Assembly (NCBI RefSeq): GCF_018449515.1
Contig: NZ_JAAVUQ010000032.1
Location: 1 to 64,000 of the forward strand
From: Caballeronia sp. dw_19
Lineage (GTDB): Bacteria; Pseudomonadota; Gammaproteobacteria; Burkholderiales; Burkholderiaceae
Length of the DNA stretch: 64,000 nt
Reading direction: 5' to 3'
The position numbers and the translations under genes are program-made. Below the pieces are notes generated by a model. The model searched no databases and was not told where the DNA came from. It saw nothing but the letters and a program-made list of their open reading frames with translations. How positions within the stretch are numbered: position 1 is the stretch's first letter; each line of letters starts with the position of its first letter. Positions 43,555 to 53,383 of the stretch are shown here, in pieces.

Positions 43555-44181
43555 TCAACGCGTTATTCCGTCCTGTCGCAGATGTGTTTGCGAACCTGCG
43601 TGGCCATGTTCGCTAAACGATGCTCGGTTGGTCCTCGCTTGGCGACGCTCGCCTTGGACCGGAAGTAGTTTGGATAGCGCATCCGGTCAGACGCGCGAGG
43701 TCATCGTCAACATTCAGGCTCGCGGCCACGTGCCCTTTGACCTATGAGTAGCAGCCACTGATCTGCGACGCGCACGCTGAAGATCAGCGGTTCGCGTGGA
43801 ACGCGCTTCAGGACATAAACGGGTGCGACGGCGTGGGTACGGCTGGGGATTGGCCCAGTAGGTGTCCAAAGCGCCAGTCAGGGTCACGCGCCTTGCCGTG
43901 ATTCTTTGTCCAACAGCACCGTGGTCACGTCCGGTGCCTCTTCATGTTCCAGATCAATATCGAAAAATGGCCACGCTGTGGTCTCGAAGACGCTCAATTG
44001 TGCTTCGTTCATGTCACCATCCCGTGATGATGAACGCCCCCAACACTGGCCAGTTTCCGGTCATCCAGACACGTTCCTCATAGGAATCACGTGCACGCCT
44101 TCAGGCTCAAACCTCGCTAGACAAGACCAGCCCTTTACATCTTATTTGCATTCCTACTCAATTCCGATATTCATCGTTTGT
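43555..44181. other. Intergenic region, mostly unassigned
   Basis: About 630 bases. The only frame with some coding character is a 42-codon one on the minus strand (43884-44012, listed separately). No terminator hairpin or IS end recognised. Confidence 0.4.
43884..44012 (-). CDS. Possible small protein (42 residues), unrecognised
   Basis: The frame starts MNEAQLSVFETTAWPFFDID and ends KESRQGA. It is acidic and has GGGATGG about 5 bases upstream of the ATG. I do not recognise it. It could equally be a remnant or chance. Confidence 0.25.
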   Translation of the reverse strand: MNEAQLSVFETTAWPFFDIDLEHEEAPDVTTVLLDKESRQGA

Positions 44182-45200
44182 TCACGCGTTCTCTTCGGTA
44201 AAATCCAGAAGTGGCTTTCCGTCGCGACCACTAGACTCCGCGCTTGCCAAAGCGTCGCCAATCATCGATATTGGATAACGCTTCGCCAACGGCAAACGAA
44301 GTGCTCCGCTAGCAAGGTAACTGAGCACGGTCTCAACCGCCTCGCGAGACTCGTCGAGAGGCAGCCCTGCCATCCAATGAAATAAAAACCAACCTTGAAT
44401 TATGGATGATTTGTAAATTAGCTGTGGCACAAATACAGGCATCTGAAACCCGCTGACGTCTGTTTGTCGATGCGACGACAGCGCGCCGTAGACGAGAACA
44501 CGACCGCCAGGGGCTAGACATCGAACCACTCCTGCTCCAACCGTACCCCCAACGCAGTCGATGGCGTGCAAAATACCCTTCTCACCCGCCGCGGCTGTAA
44601 CCTGCTGCTGCCAGTCTTCGTCCGCCGTGCAAATGACGACGTCTCCCCCCAGCTTTTGGATCTCTGAAACCTGCTCCGGACGGCGTACAAGATTGATAGT
44701 ACGGAAGCCTTTGAGTTTGGCAATTTGCAAAACCAAACGTCCAATCGTTGATCCTGCAGCTGTCTGCAAAAGTGCGTCTCCCGCCGCCAGCTTATGCACA
44801 CTCAATGTCATTGCAACCGCAGTGACGGGGTAACCAGCGCTTGTGCTGCATCTTCATCTGTTACCTCGTCTGGAACCCGCACCACGCGTTCGGCGGGGAC
44901 TAATACATGAGTACGCCATGTGCCAAATACATCCAGAAGAACGCCCCGAATTCCGATAGACAGCCCTTTGATGTTTGACCCAACCGCTTCGACGATACCC
45001 ATACCCTCTAATCCAGGCGTCGCAGGCAACGTGGGTTGTCGGCCAAATCTTCCCCGAAGAACATGCAAATCGCTTGGATGAACCGGCGACAGCCGCATAC
45101 GAACGACAACCTCGTCCGGGCCAGGTGTCCTTTGCGGCGTGTCTTCAAGTGTAAGTACTTCTTTGGGTTCGCCCGTTTTCGTAAATACGAATGCTTTCAC
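44182..45200 (-). pseudogene. Zinc-type alcohol dehydrogenase/quinone oxidoreductase with one frameshift
   Basis: The first part (from a GTG at 45200) has KAFVFTKTGEPKEVLTLED, PSDLHVLRGRFG, PATPGLEGMGIVEAVGSN and DEDAAQALVTP. A single base is missing in the ACCCCG run near 44826. The next frame continues VTAVAMTLSVHKLAAGDALL, then the NADPH-binding segment QTAAGSTIGRLVLQIAKLKG and GILHAIDCVGG to a stop at 44182. The whole is a full-length medium-chain reductase of the quinone oxidoreductase/enoyl reductase branch. It is broken by one deletion, or by a sequencing error in the C run. Confidence 0.85.
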
Positions 45201-45448
45201 GTAGTGCTCCCGACTGAGGTTGCTATCTGTGCCAGAACAATTTTCCTGTCCAAGCGCTTGTATCGAATGGCCATGATATCCAGATACGGGCATATACGCA
45301 TTTATCACATGAGCCCCAGGGGCTGTTTGCATTTGCTGAAATGTGTTTACATCCTGTTCTTCGCGCTGCAGACAAGGACTACAACCCTGACGTTTTCTTG
45401 CAAACGATTCGGGCTACCCGAGCGAAGGTCGTGACCCCGTCAGGTTCT
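45201..45448. other. Spacer upstream of the frameshifted oxidoreductase
   Basis: No gene recognised; it must hold the old promoter of the oxidoreductase on the minus strand. Confidence 0.35.
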
Positions 45449-45580
45449 ATTGGATAGCTGGGCGCGATCACCCGCGTTCAGCCCCTCAGAACAGTGCATG
45501 GGTCTTTCGATCCACCCGGCTCAAGCCTCTACAAAGGCATCTTGCGACACCCGGTTTCACAACTGTATTCCGGCAGACTA
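45449..45580 (-). mobile_element. Orphan group II intron 3' end (domain V/VI remnant)
   Basis: Read on the minus strand, this stretch closely follows the outer intron's 3' region: ATGCCTTTGTAGAGGCTTGAGCC is shared almost exactly with 4146-4168, and ACCGGGTGTCG matches 4132-4142. A degraded 34-nt domain V lies at 45489-45522 and a domain VI with a bulged A and TCCAAT 3' end at 45449. The rest of the intron, including its reverse transcriptase, is missing. Confidence 0.78.
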
Positions 45581-46061
45581 ATGATTTCCGAGTACGATCA
45601 CTTCTAGCGATGATTCCCTGCGGGGTCGAAAAAGTACACTATTCGCTCTGGCTTGCGACCTTACTTGGAGTGTTTTCTACCGCGTGAATTCGGGTTGATG
45701 TTTGGGTACCGTGCCGCGATACGCAAAGGGATGCCCGCTCGGAAATTTCAGCGCGGAGGTGGCTGGCCATAGCCCCGCCCGTATGGGGCGCTTAGTCAAG
45801 TACCTCCCAATCGTCGCGCACCACCTGGAGCCATTTCTGAGAGAATTGCATAGCCAAGGCGCGGGAACAGGGAGCCGTCAGCGGCAGGATTTTGGCGGCC
45901 ATGCGGGGGCGCTTCGTGCTGAATAGTTAGGATAGGGAATTGATACGGATGCGCGTCAAAAAGAGCAACGCTCCCTTGATCGAGTTATAGCAGATCATCT
46001 TTGACAGACTTCCCAGCAGATGCAGCCGGTAACTCATGCAACAACGCCTCTGGAGGCCACC
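45581..46061. other. Intergenic region without a recognised gene
   Basis: About 480 bases between the intron remnant and the DUF302 gene. A plus-strand frame of about 75 codons (45702-45926) has no recognisable domain. Confidence 0.35.
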
Positions 46062-46553
46062 ATGTCCGAACCGATTATTTCGTCGCATATGATCTCGATT
46101 GACCACATACAAATCCGCTCAGCGCGGCCGTTCGATGAGGTCCGCCGAAAACTTGAGGAGACCGTTCCGCAACTCGACCGAGCCATCATGGCGGCGTTGA
46201 ACGAAGGCGATCAGGCGCGCGCCCAAGACTATGGAGACCGCGGTCCGAAGCTCTCGATCTTCCTCGTGCGCGATCACGGCGCGCTGTTGCAGATTGCCGG
46301 CGCGGCCCGCAAGGCGCTTCAATACGAGATCGGCAATCCTCTGACTGCTTCCAAAATGACCCGTCACCAACTCGCTGCGGCACTCTACGCACCGTTGCGC
46401 GTCGCCCTCTACGAGGACGAACAGGGACGCGGAGTCTTTGAATACGACAGGCCATCATCGTTCTTTGGCCAGTTCGGGGACGAGCAGATCACGGAAATCG
46501 GGCGCGATCTCGACGATGAGCTAAGGGCTGCCCTGCTCGGTGCCGCCAGCTAG
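46062..46553 (+). CDS. DUF302 domain protein
   Basis: A 163-residue cytoplasmic protein of the DUF302 family, whose function is unknown. Typical family segments are YEIGNPLTASKMTRHQLAAA, LYAPLRVALYEDE, FEYDRPSSFFGQFGD and LDDELRAALLGAA. GGAGG lies 6 bases before the ATG at 46062. It stands alone between mobile-element remnants. Confidence 0.85.
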   Translation: MSEPIISSHMISIDHIQIRSARPFDEVRRKLEETVPQLDRAIMAALNEGDQARAQDYGDRGPKLSIFLVRDHGALLQIAGAARKALQYEIGNPLTASKMTRHQLAAALYAPLRVALYEDEQGRGVFEYDRPSSFFGQFGDEQITEIGRDLDDELRAALLGAAS

Positions 46554-46779
46554 GAGTACCGTCAAGATTCGGGCTGGTTTGTACGCTTGCGATCTGAAAA
46601 AAGTCCCACTGCATAAAGATGGACACAAACCGCGCTTCGAGCGGTTGAGCCGCGGACAATCACATCACAGCAAGTGCTTAGATTGATCGATTGTCCAGCG
46701 ACGCTATCGTACGTCGGCGTCCGAATCTTGACCGCACCGCTTGTCCTGCATGCCCTCCAACGGATCGGTGACTTGGATA

Positions 46780-47100
46780 ACCATTTGGGATGCTGGAAGA
46801 TCATCCGACGAACAAATGTCGAGCCATCAAGAGCTTGCCGCCGCGACCGGCGTGAAGGTGTACTTCTGTGACCCGCACAGTCCCCGGCAACGCGGTACCT
46901 GCGCAAACACCAACGGGTTCCTGTACCAGTATTTGCCTAAAGGCATGGACGTATCGGTCTACAGTCAAGGCGAACTCGACGCTATCGCCGACAGCTTGGA
47001 CAGCCGGTCGTGCGCCGCTCACGCGTTCCATTCGCCATTCGAGGTCTTGCTGCAACCCTTGCTTCAGCAAGCCAATCTCCAGGCTCTAAACATTACCCCC
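46780..47100 (+). pseudogene. IS30-family transposase fragment
   Basis: EQMSSHQELAAATGVKVYFC, DPHSPRQRGTCANTNGFLYQ, YLPKGMDVSVYSQGELDAIA and DSLDSRSCAAHAFHSPFEVL match the C-terminal catalytic part of IS30-type transposases, in which the motif is usually DPHSPWQRG and ENTNGLLRQ. Here W is R, and E in ENTNG is A, so the presumed catalytic Glu is lost. The N-terminal two thirds are missing. The tail beyond about 47100 is unrelated. Confidence 0.75.
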
Positions 47101-47393
47101 TGTCGCACTTCACCCTTGAAACCGCCCTGTCCTGTTTCTCATCGCTGGAAAACTCGACTTCTCACGCTTCAATGAACGCGCCCGCTAAGCCCCGTTACCC
47201 ATTCCGTTTTAAAAAGAGCCAGCAAAAGCTCGCACAAGAAGGCGCCACTACCGAAAGCTCACCGAACATTGATCTGAGTCATGATGTGAAGATTTCCGCG
47301 ACAGCATGATCGTAACCGCTATACGCGTGGATTTGCAGTTCCGCCCGTGCTTCAGCCGATCAACCGGATGATTGCAACCTGCTGGGAATTGAA
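47101..47393. other. Spacer before the citrate-locus carrier
   Basis: Mixed frames with no recognised product; the promoter of the carrier gene at 47394 is expected here. Confidence 0.35.
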
Positions 47394-48809
47394 ATGAAAC
47401 CTATGTGGTCGCCGGCCAAGACGGCGGAGATTTCAGCGCGGCTAGACCGATTGCCGCCATCGCGATATGTCTGGAAATTGGTTCTGCTGCTGTCGTTTGG
47501 CGGTATGTTCGAATTCTATAACCAATTCCTTGCAGCCTATGCAGTCCCTGGGATGGCGGCTTCGGGGCTGTTCACTCCCCAATCCCTCGGCATATTTGGC
47601 GTTCTCTCGCATCTGGGTATCTCCGGTGCCGGTACATTCGTCTTCGCCACCTTCTTTGGCCTCTTCGTAGGCACTATTGTATTTGGTTCGGCTGCAGATC
47701 GATTCGGTAGACGATCCGTGTTCGTGTGGTCGATGGTCACGTATTCGATTGCGGCATTCATCCTGGCTTTTCAGGCGACCGGCTTCGGCGCCGACCTGTT
47801 GAGCTTTTTCGTTGGGGTGGCTCTCGGCGTGGAGTCCGTGACGATCGACACCTATATCTCCGAACTCATACCAGCCGCCGAACGCGGACGTGCGATCGCA
47901 GTCAATCAGTTCGTCCAATTTTGTGCCGTGCCCATCGTAGCACTGCTGGCGTGGCAACTCGTCCCTCGCAGACCATTTGGATTTGATGGCTGGCGATGGG
48001 TTGTTCTAGTGGGTTCGACAGGGGCCGTAATCGTGTGGTTGATCCAACGGCGATTGCCCGAATCTCCTCGCTGGCTGGCACGCAGAGGACGAGAGGCAGA
48101 GGCTGAATTGATAACCGCCAAAATAGAAGCAGCGGTCGCGGCTGAGTTGGGACGCGATCTACCTGCTCCCGGTCCCGTTGCTGTCGAAGCGGCCGCCACG
48201 AGCGATGACATAGGCGCAATCTGGCGGACGCCCTATCGGCGCCGAACCATCATGCTGTCGGTGTTCAACTTCTTTCAAACGATCGGTTTCTACGGTTTTG
48301 CTTCCTGGGTGCCAACTTTGCTGATCGCCAAGGGCATTCACATCACCACGAGCCTTGAGTACTCTTTTATCATCGCGGTGGCGAACCCCTTGAGCCCACT
48401 GGTGGGCACGCTCATCGCCGATCGGATGGAGAGGAAGTGGGAGATTGTCACAGCCGCCAGTCTTGTCGGCATCTTTGGGCTGTTGTTCTCTCAGCAGAGT
48501 ACCGCCATCTTGCTGATTGCATTCGGGGTATTAGTGACCCTGTCTAACAATTGGATGTCATTCGCCTACCACGGTTACCAGTCGGAACTGTTCCCAACCC
48601 AGATTAGATCGCGGGCAGTGGGGTTCGTCTACTCATGGAGCAGACTATCAGGGGCGTTATCTGGGCTAATGATCGGTTTCTTTCTGCAGAGCTTTGGTGT
48701 CACTGCAGTCTTTCTGTTTATTGCCTTCAGTATGGTGATGGTCATGATTTCGATCGGCGTGTTCGGTCCCTTGACGCGGGGCCTCACGCTGGAGCAGATC
48801 TCACACTGA
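47394..48809 (+). CDS. MFS carrier, probable di/tricarboxylate transporter of the citrate locus
   Basis: A 471-residue major facilitator with twelve predicted helices. GSAADRFGRRSVFVWSMVTY is the loop 2-3 signature and ESPRWLARRGREAEAELITA the sugar-porter/metabolite:H+ symporter-like motif after helix 6. YHGYQSELFPTQIRSRAVGF lies near helix 10. Citrate-fermentation operons normally contain a CitP/CitT/CitS carrier; none is present here, so this protein is the best candidate for citrate uptake (inference from position). Confidence 0.85.
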   Translation: MKPMWSPAKTAEISARLDRLPPSRYVWKLVLLLSFGGMFEFYNQFLAAYAVPGMAASGLFTPQSLGIFGVLSHLGISGAGTFVFATFFGLFVGTIVFGSAADRFGRRSVFVWSMVTYSIAAFILAFQATGFGADLLSFFVGVALGVESVTIDTYISELIPAAERGRAIAVNQFVQFCAVPIVALLAWQLVPRRPFGFDGWRWVVLVGSTGAVIVWLIQRRLPESPRWLARRGREAEAELITAKIEAAVAAELGRDLPAPGPVAVEAAATSDDIGAIWRTPYRRRTIMLSVFNFFQTIGFYGFASWVPTLLIAKGIHITTSLEYSFIIAVANPLSPLVGTLIADRMERKWEIVTAASLVGIFGLLFSQQSTAILLIAFGVLVTLSNNWMSFAYHGYQSELFPTQIRSRAVGFVYSWSRLSGALSGLMIGFFLQSFGVTAVFLFIAFSMVMVMISIGVFGPLTRGLTLEQISH

Positions 48810-48923
48810 GGGCCGGAGCCCTGGTCTCTCAGCGATTGATATGGATCAATGCGATCCGCCGCGGCTCGGAGCAGCATTTCTTTTTGTGGTGTGCACGACG
48901 CCTAATGAGAAGGATATCTAACC

Positions 48924-49820
48924 ATGAAGCGAACGACCGAATTCAAGCAGTACCTGCTGGCTCCAGAGATCCTGCTTTGCCCCGTGGCGCATGATCCGCT
49001 GTCTGCAAAGATCGCACAACGGGTCGGGTTCAAGGCAATCGGTGCCATGGGTTATGCGAATTCCGCAGCATTGATCGCGGCCCCGGATGTCGAACTCCTG
49101 ACCTTGACGGAGATGGTGGACTGCGCTTGGCGTATTGCGGATGCAACCGACCTTCCCGTTCTGTGCGACGGCGATACAGGTCACGGCAACATTACCAACG
49201 TGATCCGATCGATGAAGCAGTTCGAGAAAGCCGGGATAGCGTCGATCTTTTTTGAGGATCAGGTCTCCCCCAAGCGATGCGGTCATATGTCGGGCAAGAA
49301 CGTGATTCCAACCAACGAGTTCGTCGCGAAGATCAAGGCTGCGGTTGACACGAGGGTGGACGAAGATCTCATGATCATGGCGCGGACTGATGCGCTCGGC
49401 GTGCACGGCATAGAAGATGCAATAGAACGCATGCATCGATACATCGAGGCCGGCGCCGACTACGCTTTCGTCGAAGCGCCGCGGACAATCGAGCAGATGC
49501 GCCGACTCACGAAGGAGATTAAGGCTCCGATGCTGGCGAACATGATCCCAGGCGGGGCCACGCCAATCATCGCAGCCAGCGAGCTTCAGGAGATGGGATT
49601 TGCAATCGCTATCTACCCGAACGCGGTGACATATGCTTATGCGCGCACCGCAACAGACATCCTCAGCGAACTGCTTCGGACAGGCACCACCGCTGGATTC
49701 GCAAACCGCATGATCGAGTTTGAAGAGTTCAATGCATTGGTCGGTTTGCCTGCGATTCGCGGCAATGAAGTGAAGTACTACGCCGGGGTTGAAGGCGACC
49801 GGACTGCGGACACTGACTGA
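48924..49820 (+). CDS. Isocitrate lyase/PEP mutase superfamily enzyme (oxaloacetate decarboxylase or methylisocitrate-lyase-like)
   Basis: A 298-residue TIM-barrel enzyme. The Mg2+ site LPVLCDGDTGHGN, FFEDQVSPKRCGHMSGKNVI with the KRCGH catalytic loop, and MIMARTDALGVHGIEDAIER define the superfamily. Members cleave or form C-C bonds next to a carboxylate (methylisocitrate, dimethylmalate, oxaloacetate). Between a carrier and a malic-enzyme gene in a citrate-lyase locus, oxaloacetate decarboxylation is the most economical guess. Confidence 0.88.
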   Translation: MKRTTEFKQYLLAPEILLCPVAHDPLSAKIAQRVGFKAIGAMGYANSAALIAAPDVELLTLTEMVDCAWRIADATDLPVLCDGDTGHGNITNVIRSMKQFEKAGIASIFFEDQVSPKRCGHMSGKNVIPTNEFVAKIKAAVDTRVDEDLMIMARTDALGVHGIEDAIERMHRYIEAGADYAFVEAPRTIEQMRRLTKEIKAPMLANMIPGGATPIIAASELQEMGFAIAIYPNAVTYAYARTATDILSELLRTGTTAGFANRMIEFEEFNALVGLPAIRGNEVKYYAGVEGDRTADTD

Positions 49821-50025
49821 GTTGCGCACCGATCGTCGTGCACGAGCGGAATTCTTGCACGTGGTTTCATTCTCGTGGCCGGTTTCGACCTTACACGGGC
49901 GACCGACTTGTAGCAATTACCCGCTCCTGCCCGTGCAACTGGAGGGTAATCCATCCGCCGCCGTGACACAGGCGACACGGTTTTCGATTGCATCTGTATC
50001 CAGATACGAAGCTGAGTAAACCATC

Positions 50026-51678
50026 ATGCCAAACCGATCCGAGCCCACGTCTGAAGATGCCATAGGCGGGATAGCACTGTTCCACGATCCGCGACTGAAT
50101 CGATCGACGGCGTTCTCTCAGGCCGAACGCGAACGCTACGGCTTGCTTGGCTTTCTGCCGGAGCAGGTCGAGACCGAGGAGTTGCAACTGCAGCGGGTGC
50201 TCGAGCAGATAGACATCAAACCGAATGATCTGGAGCGCTACATATTCCTGTCGTCACTACACGATAGCAACGAGACGCTTTACTATCGGACCCTGATGTC
50301 GGACCCCGCACGGTTCATGCCACTCGTCTATACGCCAACCGTCGGCGAAGCCTGCCAGAAATTCGACCGTATCCTCCGTCAGCCGCGCGGCCTGTATCTC
50401 GCTATCAACCGGAAGGACCACCTCGTCGAGATCCTGCGCAACTGGCCAGAGAAAGACGTGCGCTTCATCGTCGTGACCGACGGCGAGCGCATCCTCGGCT
50501 TAGGCGACCTCGGCGTCGGCGGGATGGGGATCCCAATCGGCAAGCTCTCACTCTACACCGCCTGTGCCGGTGTGCCGCCAAACCTCACCCTGCCGATAAC
50601 ACTCGACGTTGGCACCAATAACGAGGGCCTGATAGCCGATCCGCTCTATCTCGGCCTGCGCGCGCCACGCATCACGGGCCAGGCCTATGACGAATTCATC
50701 GAGGCCTTCGTGAACGCAGTCGCGACAGTTTACCCGCGCGCGTGCATTCAGTTCGAGGACTTTGGCTTCGCCCACGCGTCCCCCATCCTTGCCCGTTACC
50801 GCGAACGGATCTGCTGCTTCAACGATGATATCCAGGGGACAGCGTCCGTAGCACTCGGAGGGTTGATTGCAGCGCTGAAGATCGTCGGTGGATCGCTCTC
50901 CGAGCAGCGCTTTCTGTTCCTGGGCGCCGGCACCGCCGCTACGGGGATCGCCGGGCTGCTCGTTCAGGCAATGGTGATGGACGGGGTGGAGAAGGAGGCC
51001 GCGGGCCAGTGCTGCTGGCTGTTCGATATCAAGGGCCTAATCCAGTCGAAACGGCAGGACCTTGCCGACTTTCAGCAACCGTTCGCTCACGAGCACGATG
51101 CAATCGACGAGTTTACTGTAGCGATTGAGACGCTCAAGCCAACAGTGATCATTGGCGTCTCGACCGTAGCAAAGGCTTTCAACCAAACCGTAATAGAAGG
51201 GATGGCAAGAATCAACGGGCGACCGATTATCTTCCCGTATTCGAACCCAACCTCGCGTTCGGAGTGCACTGCGGAGGAGGCGTACAAATGGTCGGAAGGG
51301 CGGGCGGTGTTCGCTAGTGGCAGCGCGTTCGGCCCCGTCCACGTCGGTGATAAAACCTTCGTCCCGGGACAAGGGAACAACGTCTATATCTTTCCGGCCA
51401 TGGGCATGGCCATCTACGCGACACAGGCCATGCGCGTTACTGACGAGATGTTCATCGTCGCGGCGAAAGCGCTTGCGGAACAGGTGACGCAAGCCAATCT
51501 GGACGTCGGACTGATCTACCCGCCGCAGGGCGATATTCTGAAGGTCTCGCTCAAAGTTGCAACTGCTATCGCCAGCCACGTCTTTGACCGCGGATTGGCA
51601 GGCGTGGAACGACCCAGCGACGTCGAGTCGTTCATCGCGGAGAAGGCTTATGTGCCGAATTACCCATCGCTTGGCTGA
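50026..51678 (+). CDS. NAD-type malic enzyme (malate/oxaloacetate decarboxylase)
   Basis: A 550-residue malic enzyme of the long bacterial type (SfcA/MaeA-like). Marks are the tyrosine region FMPLVYTPTVGEACQKF, the GLGDLGVGGMGIPIGKLSLY motif, metal/substrate site IQFEDFGFAHASPILARYRE, CCFNDDIQGTASVALGG, and the NAD-binding FLGAGTAATGIAGLL. In lactic acid bacteria a malic-enzyme homologue (CitM) encoded with citrate lyase decarboxylates oxaloacetate to pyruvate. The same role fits here. Confidence 0.92.
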   Translation: MPNRSEPTSEDAIGGIALFHDPRLNRSTAFSQAERERYGLLGFLPEQVETEELQLQRVLEQIDIKPNDLERYIFLSSLHDSNETLYYRTLMSDPARFMPLVYTPTVGEACQKFDRILRQPRGLYLAINRKDHLVEILRNWPEKDVRFIVVTDGERILGLGDLGVGGMGIPIGKLSLYTACAGVPPNLTLPITLDVGTNNEGLIADPLYLGLRAPRITGQAYDEFIEAFVNAVATVYPRACIQFEDFGFAHASPILARYRERICCFNDDIQGTASVALGGLIAALKIVGGSLSEQRFLFLGAGTAATGIAGLLVQAMVMDGVEKEAAGQCCWLFDIKGLIQSKRQDLADFQQPFAHEHDAIDEFTVAIETLKPTVIIGVSTVAKAFNQTVIEGMARINGRPIIFPYSNPTSRSECTAEEAYKWSEGRAVFASGSAFGPVHVGDKTFVPGQGNNVYIFPAMGMAIYATQAMRVTDEMFIVAAKALAEQVTQANLDVGLIYPPQGDILKVSLKVATAIASHVFDRGLAGVERPSDVESFIAEKAYVPNYPSLG

Positions 51679-52037
51679 TGTCGATCGGCGACGAGGATCG
51701 CTCGTCATGCAGCCGGGATCCGCTCAAGCAGATCAGGGCGGCAGAGTGTCACGCTGTAGAGGAACCACAGTGCCGCGACGGTCCGATTCTTCGTCGACCA
51801 CGACGTGCCGCCAGATGACTTGGAGACGGACGCTAACGTTCCCATCGAATTCGTTGGCAATGGTGCGTTGCAGAGCGTTCTGCCGGATGCCTGCAGCGGT
51901 TGAAAGTCTAGCGCAAAGGAATGAGACTCTTCATGAGCCAACGTCTCACGATGGTGGCTCACCCGTTCGCCCTAACTCTAAACACAACCAGTCGCCGGCA
52001 CCTTCACTAAGGCTTACTTAGAAGAGAGGGCCGTACC
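51679..52037. other. Intergenic region before citC
   Basis: About 360 bases; a minus-strand frame of 85 codons (51705-51962) has no recognised domain. The citCDEFX promoter is expected here; a purine-rich AGAGAGGG lies near the citC start. Confidence 0.35.
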
Positions 52038-53090
52038 ATGCGCAACGAAATCGAGTTGTTTACGGTTGACGCGAGCGGTTCTTCCACGGAGATGGAAGGA
52101 ATCAAGGCTCTATTAAACGCCAATAATCTTGAGCTTGATCGTCAAGTGAGCAGCTTCGTGGTATGCCGCCGGGGTGGCGACATCATTGCATGTGGCGGCC
52201 TCGATAAAAATTTGATTAAAGACGTCGCCGTTGCCTCGGATTACCAAGGTATTTCGTTGAGTCTCACATTGGCTACCGCGCTTACCAGACTGGCCGCGGA
52301 CAATGGTCATACGCATCTCTTTTTGTGCTGCCAGCCGGCCAAGGTCAACTTGTTTCGCGGCTGGGGGTTTTACCCGCTCGCTGAAGTGCCTGACCAGATC
52401 GTCCTGATGGAAAACAGTCCAGTTGCTATCAGGAAGTACTGCGACCTACTTGGTGCCGAAAGAAAACCTGGTACTAATATTGGCTGCATAGTGTTGAATG
52501 CCAACCCGTTCACACTAGGCCATGCTTATTTGGTTGAGGTTGCGAATGCCCAATGCGATTGGCTCCATGTTTTCGTGGTGAAAGAAAACGCCTCGCAATT
52601 CTCGTACTTGGATAGGCTCGCCCTAGTGCGGCAGGGTCTCAAAGAACTGGGAAAACTTACGATACACCAAGGTTCCGACTATATTATCTCCCGCGCGACA
52701 TTCCCCGGCTATTTTCTTAAGGAGAAGGCGGTCATCGATAGTAGTTGGGCTGGGATAGATCTTCTGGTGTTCCGCAATTATATTGCTCCAGCTCTTGGGG
52801 TCACTCGTCGTTACGTCGGCACCGAGCCGCTGGATGCGGCAACAAGCAAGTACAACACAGCCATGGAATTCTGGCTCCGACGGGCAGATTCCCAGGCAGG
52901 ACCGGTCGAGACAGTGGTCGTCCCACGCAAGTGTGTTGATGGCAGACCAGTCTCTGCATCTGCGGTGAGAAAGCTGCTGTTGCAACACGATTTTGCAACG
53001 TTAGCCCAGCTCGTTCCTCCTTCAACGCTTACCTTCCTCGCGTCTGGTATGACCGGAAACCGCGACGGCCGCCCAGTAGGAGGTCCGTGA
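52038..53090 (+). CDS. citC: Citrate lyase ligase (acetate:SH-citrate lyase ligase)
   Basis: A 350-residue protein that acetylates the thiol of the citrate lyase acyl carrier subunit using ATP and acetate. The N-terminal third is a GNAT-like domain (ACGGLDKNLIKDVAVASDYQ). The rest is a nucleotidyltransferase domain with GCIVLNANPFTLGHAYLVE (the xxGH motif) and the C-terminal ISASAVRK-like stretch VSASAVRKLLLQHDF. Its codon choice is less GC-rich than the catabolic genes to the left, hinting at acquisition of the locus. First gene of citCDEFX; the citD start follows after 2 bases. Confidence 0.93.
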   Translation: MRNEIELFTVDASGSSTEMEGIKALLNANNLELDRQVSSFVVCRRGGDIIACGGLDKNLIKDVAVASDYQGISLSLTLATALTRLAADNGHTHLFLCCQPAKVNLFRGWGFYPLAEVPDQIVLMENSPVAIRKYCDLLGAERKPGTNIGCIVLNANPFTLGHAYLVEVANAQCDWLHVFVVKENASQFSYLDRLALVRQGLKELGKLTIHQGSDYIISRATFPGYFLKEKAVIDSSWAGIDLLVFRNYIAPALGVTRRYVGTEPLDAATSKYNTAMEFWLRRADSQAGPVETVVVPRKCVDGRPVSASAVRKLLLQHDFATLAQLVPPSTLTFLASGMTGNRDGRPVGGP

Positions 53091-53092
53091 GA

Positions 53093-53383
53093 ATGAAAGT
53101 TATTAAAGAAGCATTAGCCGGAACATTAGAGTCCAGCGATCTGCTGGTAAAAGTCGCGCCAAATGACACGCTCGATATCGTCATTCGAAGCACGGTCATC
53201 AAGCAGTTTGGCAAGCAGATCAGACGGGTTGTCATTGAGACGCTGAGTCAACTCTCGGTTGGCGAAGGTTCAATTGTGATTGAAGACAAAGGTGCCCTGG
53301 ATTGTGTGATCAAGGCGCGCGTTCAAGCTGCCGTGTTGCGTGGTGCCGCCTGTGACGAGTTGAATTGGGAAAAACTATTATGA
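53093..53383 (+). CDS. citD: Citrate lyase acyl carrier protein (gamma subunit)
   Basis: A 96-residue carrier protein. The conserved ALAGTLESSDLLVKVAP segment holds the serine that receives the phosphoribosyl-dephospho-CoA prosthetic group from CitX, followed by the DKGALDCVIKARVQAA tail. The ATG at 53093 has GGAGGT 8 bases upstream, inside the end of citC. The last bases overlap the citE start (ATGA at 53380-53383). Confidence 0.93.
   Translation: MKVIKEALAGTLESSDLLVKVAPNDTLDIVIRSTVIKQFGKQIRRVVIETLSQLSVGEGSIVIEDKGALDCVIKARVQAAVLRGAACDELNWEKLL

Noticed and set aside
45702..45926. A 74-codon plus-strand frame between mobile-element remnants
   Set aside because: No domain or conserved motif visible and no convincing start signal.
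46562..46906. A 114-codon minus-strand frame as a regulator gene
   Set aside because: It overlaps the IS30 transposase fragment on the other strand and I could not match it to any family; probably a shadow frame.
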